A DNA stretch of 64,000 bases from Salinarimonas sp052380005. Lineage in GTDB: Bacteria; Pseudomonadota; Alphaproteobacteria; Rhizobiales; Beijerinckiaceae. The notes under the pieces are model-generated. The model ran no database searches, was not told the origin of the DNA, and saw only the letters and a list, made by a program, of their open reading frames with translations. The translations under genes were made by a program, and so were the position numbers. The stretch lies in assembly GCA_052380005.1 (NCBI GenBank), contig JBQTCJ010000006.1. The stretch is one strand, 5' to 3'. Positions 62,244 to 64,000 of the stretch are shown one piece after another (position 1 is the stretch's first letter; each line of letters opens with the position of its first letter).

Positions 62244-62480
62244 ATGCCCCGCCTCACCCTCACCAACGTGACGCTCGGCGACGGCCGCGGGCCGGCCCTT
62301 CGCGCCGTCGAGGCCACGGTCTCCGCCGGCCGGGTCTGCGCGATCGCGATCTCCCGCGAGCACTTCCACTGCGGGACCGTCGTCGGCTTTCACCAGCTCG
62401 ACCCCCATTCCTCCCCCCGCCTGTACGCCTGCATCGCCGCTGCGGTGATGCGGGAGGCTGGCGACCGCATCGGAGCGTGA
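62244..62480 (+). CDS. Hypothetical small protein, 78 aa
   Basis: Begins MPRLTLTNVTLGDGRGPALR after a GAGAGGAG RBS. Contains CAIAISREHFHCGTVVGFHQ and ends in a helix (ACIAAAVMREAGDRIGA). Its TGA overlaps the GTG of the next gene. The role is unknown. Confidence 0.6.
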   Translation: MPRLTLTNVTLGDGRGPALRAVEATVSAGRVCAIAISREHFHCGTVVGFHQLDPHSSPRLYACIAAAVMREAGDRIGA

Positions 62481-62965
62481 TCATGCGAACCGAGACCATC
62501 ATCAACGGCCCCTTCCGCGCTGATGCCGCGGCCGTCCAGAGCCAGCCCATCAGCGGCGTCGTGCGGCTCAACAAGCGGGGCAGCGCTTTCAGCACCGGCC
62601 TGAGCATCTACCTCGCGAGCTTCGCCGCCGCTCGGGACGTCGCCAGCGGCATCAACGCCGCGCTGGACGCCCACGAGAAGCCGCCGACGACGCCCTACGA
62701 AGTCGAGGTGGACCTGCACGAAGACGTCGCCCCGGACCTGTTCAAGCCCGGCGAGACGCTGCGCATCGGGTGGGAGTGGGGCACCGAGGGCGACGTGTCG
62801 GTCGTCTTCGTCCGTGCCTACGACGCGGGCGGCGCGCCGATCGTGCTCACGTCCGGGATCGAGTCCCGGATCCTCGCGAGCGACTTCGTCCAGCGCGCGC
62901 TCGACGACGCGCGCGTAGAGGCTGCGGTCGCCGAGCGCGAGCGCGCCATGGCCGCTGCGGAGTGA
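62477..62965 (+). CDS. Hypothetical protein, 162 aa
   Basis: GTG 62477 makes a GTGA overlap with the upstream stop; ATG 62483 is an alternative two codons later. SGVVRLNKRGSAFSTGLSIY and YEVEVDLHEDVAPDLFKPGE suggest a beta-rich middle, and RALDDARVEAAVAERERAM a C-terminal helix. It is translationally coupled to both neighbours. No family is recognised. Confidence 0.6.
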   Translation: MIMRTETIINGPFRADAAAVQSQPISGVVRLNKRGSAFSTGLSIYLASFAAARDVASGINAALDAHEKPPTTPYEVEVDLHEDVAPDLFKPGETLRIGWEWGTEGDVSVVFVRAYDAGGAPIVLTSGIESRILASDFVQRALDDARVEAAVAERERAMAAAE

Positions 62966-63429
62966 CGCCGATGATCTGCACCTACTGCGGCACGGATACC
63001 GTCACCTGGCGCGGCCCGTGGTCGAACCTGACGCACACCGAATGCGAGCGGTGCGGCCGGCAGAACTGCCAGGAGATCGCGACCGAGGGCGAGCCGGATG
63101 CGGACGATGGTGACGACGCGCATGCCGACACCGGCGACGTGCTCGGCATGGCCGGCCTCGTCGCCTTCACCGCGAGCGCGGTCGTGCTGGCGTCGGTGCT
63201 CCCGGCGGACGCGGCGACGGCCGCCTCGAGCGCGCCCGGCGCCTGGTTCCTCGACCTCACCGGAGCCGCCGTCCAGGTCGCCGCGGGCGCGCTCGCCATC
63301 GGCGCGGGCGTCGGCGGTCTCGCCTACCTCGGTCAGCGCGTGATCGCGTGGCTGGAGTCGGACGGGAGCGACGACGTCGAGCTCGACTACCGGGACGCCG
63401 AGAGCCGCGGGGGACGGGCCGATGGGTGA
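62962..63429 (+). CDS. Zinc-ribbon plus two-helix membrane protein, 155 aa
   Basis: From GTG 62962 (GTGA overlap; ATG 62971 alternative). A zinc ribbon, ICTYCGTDTV and ECERCGRQNCQE, is followed by an acidic linker (EGEPDADDGDDAHADTGDV). Two hydrophobic helices follow (LGMAGLVAFTASAVVLASVL and GAAVQVAAGALAIGAGVGGL). A membrane-bound zinc-ribbon protein could act in superinfection exclusion or sensing; this is only a guess. Confidence 0.6.
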   Translation: MTPMICTYCGTDTVTWRGPWSNLTHTECERCGRQNCQEIATEGEPDADDGDDAHADTGDVLGMAGLVAFTASAVVLASVLPADAATAASSAPGAWFLDLTGAAVQVAAGALAIGAGVGGLAYLGQRVIAWLESDGSDDVELDYRDAESRGGRADG

Positions 63430-63619
63430 CCGCGAAGACTTCACCCCGCTGGGCTCGGTCGCCCTGCGCATCGTCGCCGGCCTGCGCCGGACCCTCGACG
63501 AGACCGTGCGCGACCTCAACGCCGAGCGCGCCGCCCACGACGCCACCACGACCACCCTCGCCCGGCGGGAAGCGGAGATCCGCGAGCGCGCCGGGGAACG
63601 GAAGGACGCCGCGGAATGA
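63422..63619 (+). CDS. Small coiled-coil protein, 65 aa
   Basis: MGDREDFTPLGSVALRIVAG then a charged helix (TVRDLNAERAAHDATTTTLA, RREAEIRERAGERKDAAE). It overlaps the previous gene by 8 nt and the next by 4 nt. No family is recognised. Confidence 0.55.
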   Translation: MGDREDFTPLGSVALRIVAGLRRTLDETVRDLNAERAAHDATTTTLARREAEIRERAGERKDAAE

Positions 63620-64000
63620 GCGACGCCGCCACCGATTTCGACCTCGACGCCCTGCACGACCTCGCGCGCGCCGGCCACGCCGAGCACAGAGCCCGCCAGC
63701 GCTACGACGGCGCCGATCTCACGGAAGAGGATCGCGCCGAGATGGTCGCGCAGATCGCCGAGCAGCGCGGGCAGCACCTCACGCCGCTGATGGGCGCGTA
63801 CTCTCTCTGGCTCGTCTACTGGCCCAGCGCGCGACGCATCGTGCCCGTCGTCTACGCGAAGAAGCGCAAGCAGATCCTCACGGTCCTGCCGCGCACGAAC
63901 AGACACCTCCGGGATCTCGCGGCCGAAGCCGGCGCCGCGGCGGACGCGGTGATCGATGCCGAGACCGCGACGTGCGCCGGGATCGTCTCGCGCTTCTCGG
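63616..64000 (+). CDS. Hypothetical protein, cut by right window edge
   Basis: Starts MSDAATDFDLDALHDLARAG at an ATGA overlap. RARQRYDGADLTEEDRAEMV is followed by LTPLMGAYSLWLVYWPSARR and IVPVVYAKKRKQILTVLPRT. About 128 codons are visible and the frame is open at the window end. No family is recognised from this part. Confidence 0.55.
   Translation, partial: MSDAATDFDLDALHDLARAGHAEHRARQRYDGADLTEEDRAEMVAQIAEQRGQHLTPLMGAYSLWLVYWPSARRIVPVVYAKKRKQILTVLPRTNRHLRDLAAEAGAAADAVIDAETATCAGIVSRFS

Larger units (their letters stand above)
15546..64000. mobile_element. Prophage, siphovirus type (HK97-like head, lambda-like tail), right end outside window
   Basis: A continuous set of phage genes: cro/cI switch, early DNA genes, terminase, portal, prohead protease, HK97 capsid, tail tube, frameshifted tail chaperones, tape measure, tail tip, fibres, endolysin, holin and spanins. 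All major structural genes are full length and in normal order, so the element looks intact. The left boundary is placed between the GNAT gene and the first small phage-side gene and is uncertain by a few hundred bases. No integrase and no att repeat can be identified inside the window. Confidence 0.9.

Noticed and set aside
1..64000. CRISPR array
   Set aside because: I saw no series of regularly spaced near-identical direct repeats with unique spacers anywhere in the window.
15546..64000. Gene transfer agent or Mu-like element instead of a temperate siphovirus
   Set aside because: A cro/cI switch, TerS/TerL, lysis cassette and early DNA genes are all present in phage order; no Mu transposase genes are seen, and the tail-tip genes do not show the GTA TIM-barrel protein.

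Overview
The window is very GC-rich DNA from an alphaproteobacterium. A Hyphomicrobiales-type host (Salinarimonas/Methylobacterium-like) is my inference from codon bias, the TRAP/RpiR/glutamine-synthetase-like cluster and the style of the phage genes; no marker gene fixes the genus. It has two parts: about 15.5 kb of host chromosome, and at least 48 kb of an integrated tailed phage that runs off the right edge.

Host part (1-15.5 kb). On the minus strand are tilS (cut by the left edge), cpoB/ybgF, a PLP aminotransferase, an NDUFA9-like NAD(P)-binding protein and a small membrane protein. Then come tRNA-Leu(CAG) with a visible promoter and three small hypothetical genes. A compact minus-strand catabolic operon follows (5.9-13.7 kb): N-formylglutamate-amidohydrolase-like enzyme, TRAP transporter dctQ-dctM-dctP, a glutamine-synthetase-like ligase, aldehyde dehydrogenase and iron alcohol dehydrogenase, mostly joined by 4-nt start/stop overlaps. 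A divergent RpiR-type regulator and a palindromic operator lie upstream. The set reads as import and gamma-glutamyl-dependent oxidation of an amine or amino-alcohol, substrate unknown. A GNAT acetyltransferase closes the host part.

Prophage (about 15.55 kb to beyond 64 kb). It is a siphovirus-type genome with an HK97-type head and a lambda-like tail. Apart from the repressor and a few inserts, everything up to 60.6 kb lies on the minus strand, so the order of transcription is right to left: cro-like gene (60.3 kb), a stretch of small early genes, RuvC-like resolvase, two winged-helix/HTH regulators, adenine and cytosine DNA methyltransferases, a RecA-fold helicase, tRNA-Met, terminase, portal, protease, capsid, head-tail connectors, tail tube, tail chaperones with a programmed -1 frameshift, tape measure, tail tip, tail fibres, endolysin, holin and Rz/Rz1 spanins. 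The CI-like S24 repressor is divergent from cro, and a plus-strand operon of small genes (61.9 kb onward) leaves the window. No integrase is seen; it may lie to the right.

The most notable points are: (1) a P22 immI-like Arc/Mnt/Ant antirepressor module, with tandem operators, inserted between tape measure and tail chaperones; (2) a 1.5-kb stretch where a C5 methyltransferase frame is overprinted by a second recognisable methylase-associated frame and then an HNH endonuclease; (3) a canonical CCCTTTC slippery site in the correct frame for a G/G-T tail chaperone fusion; (4) signal-peptide-like N-termini on the major capsid and tail-tip proteins; (5) a T5orf172 nuclease/HTH pair with two identically spaced operators; and (6) plus-strand moron-like genes in the late operon.
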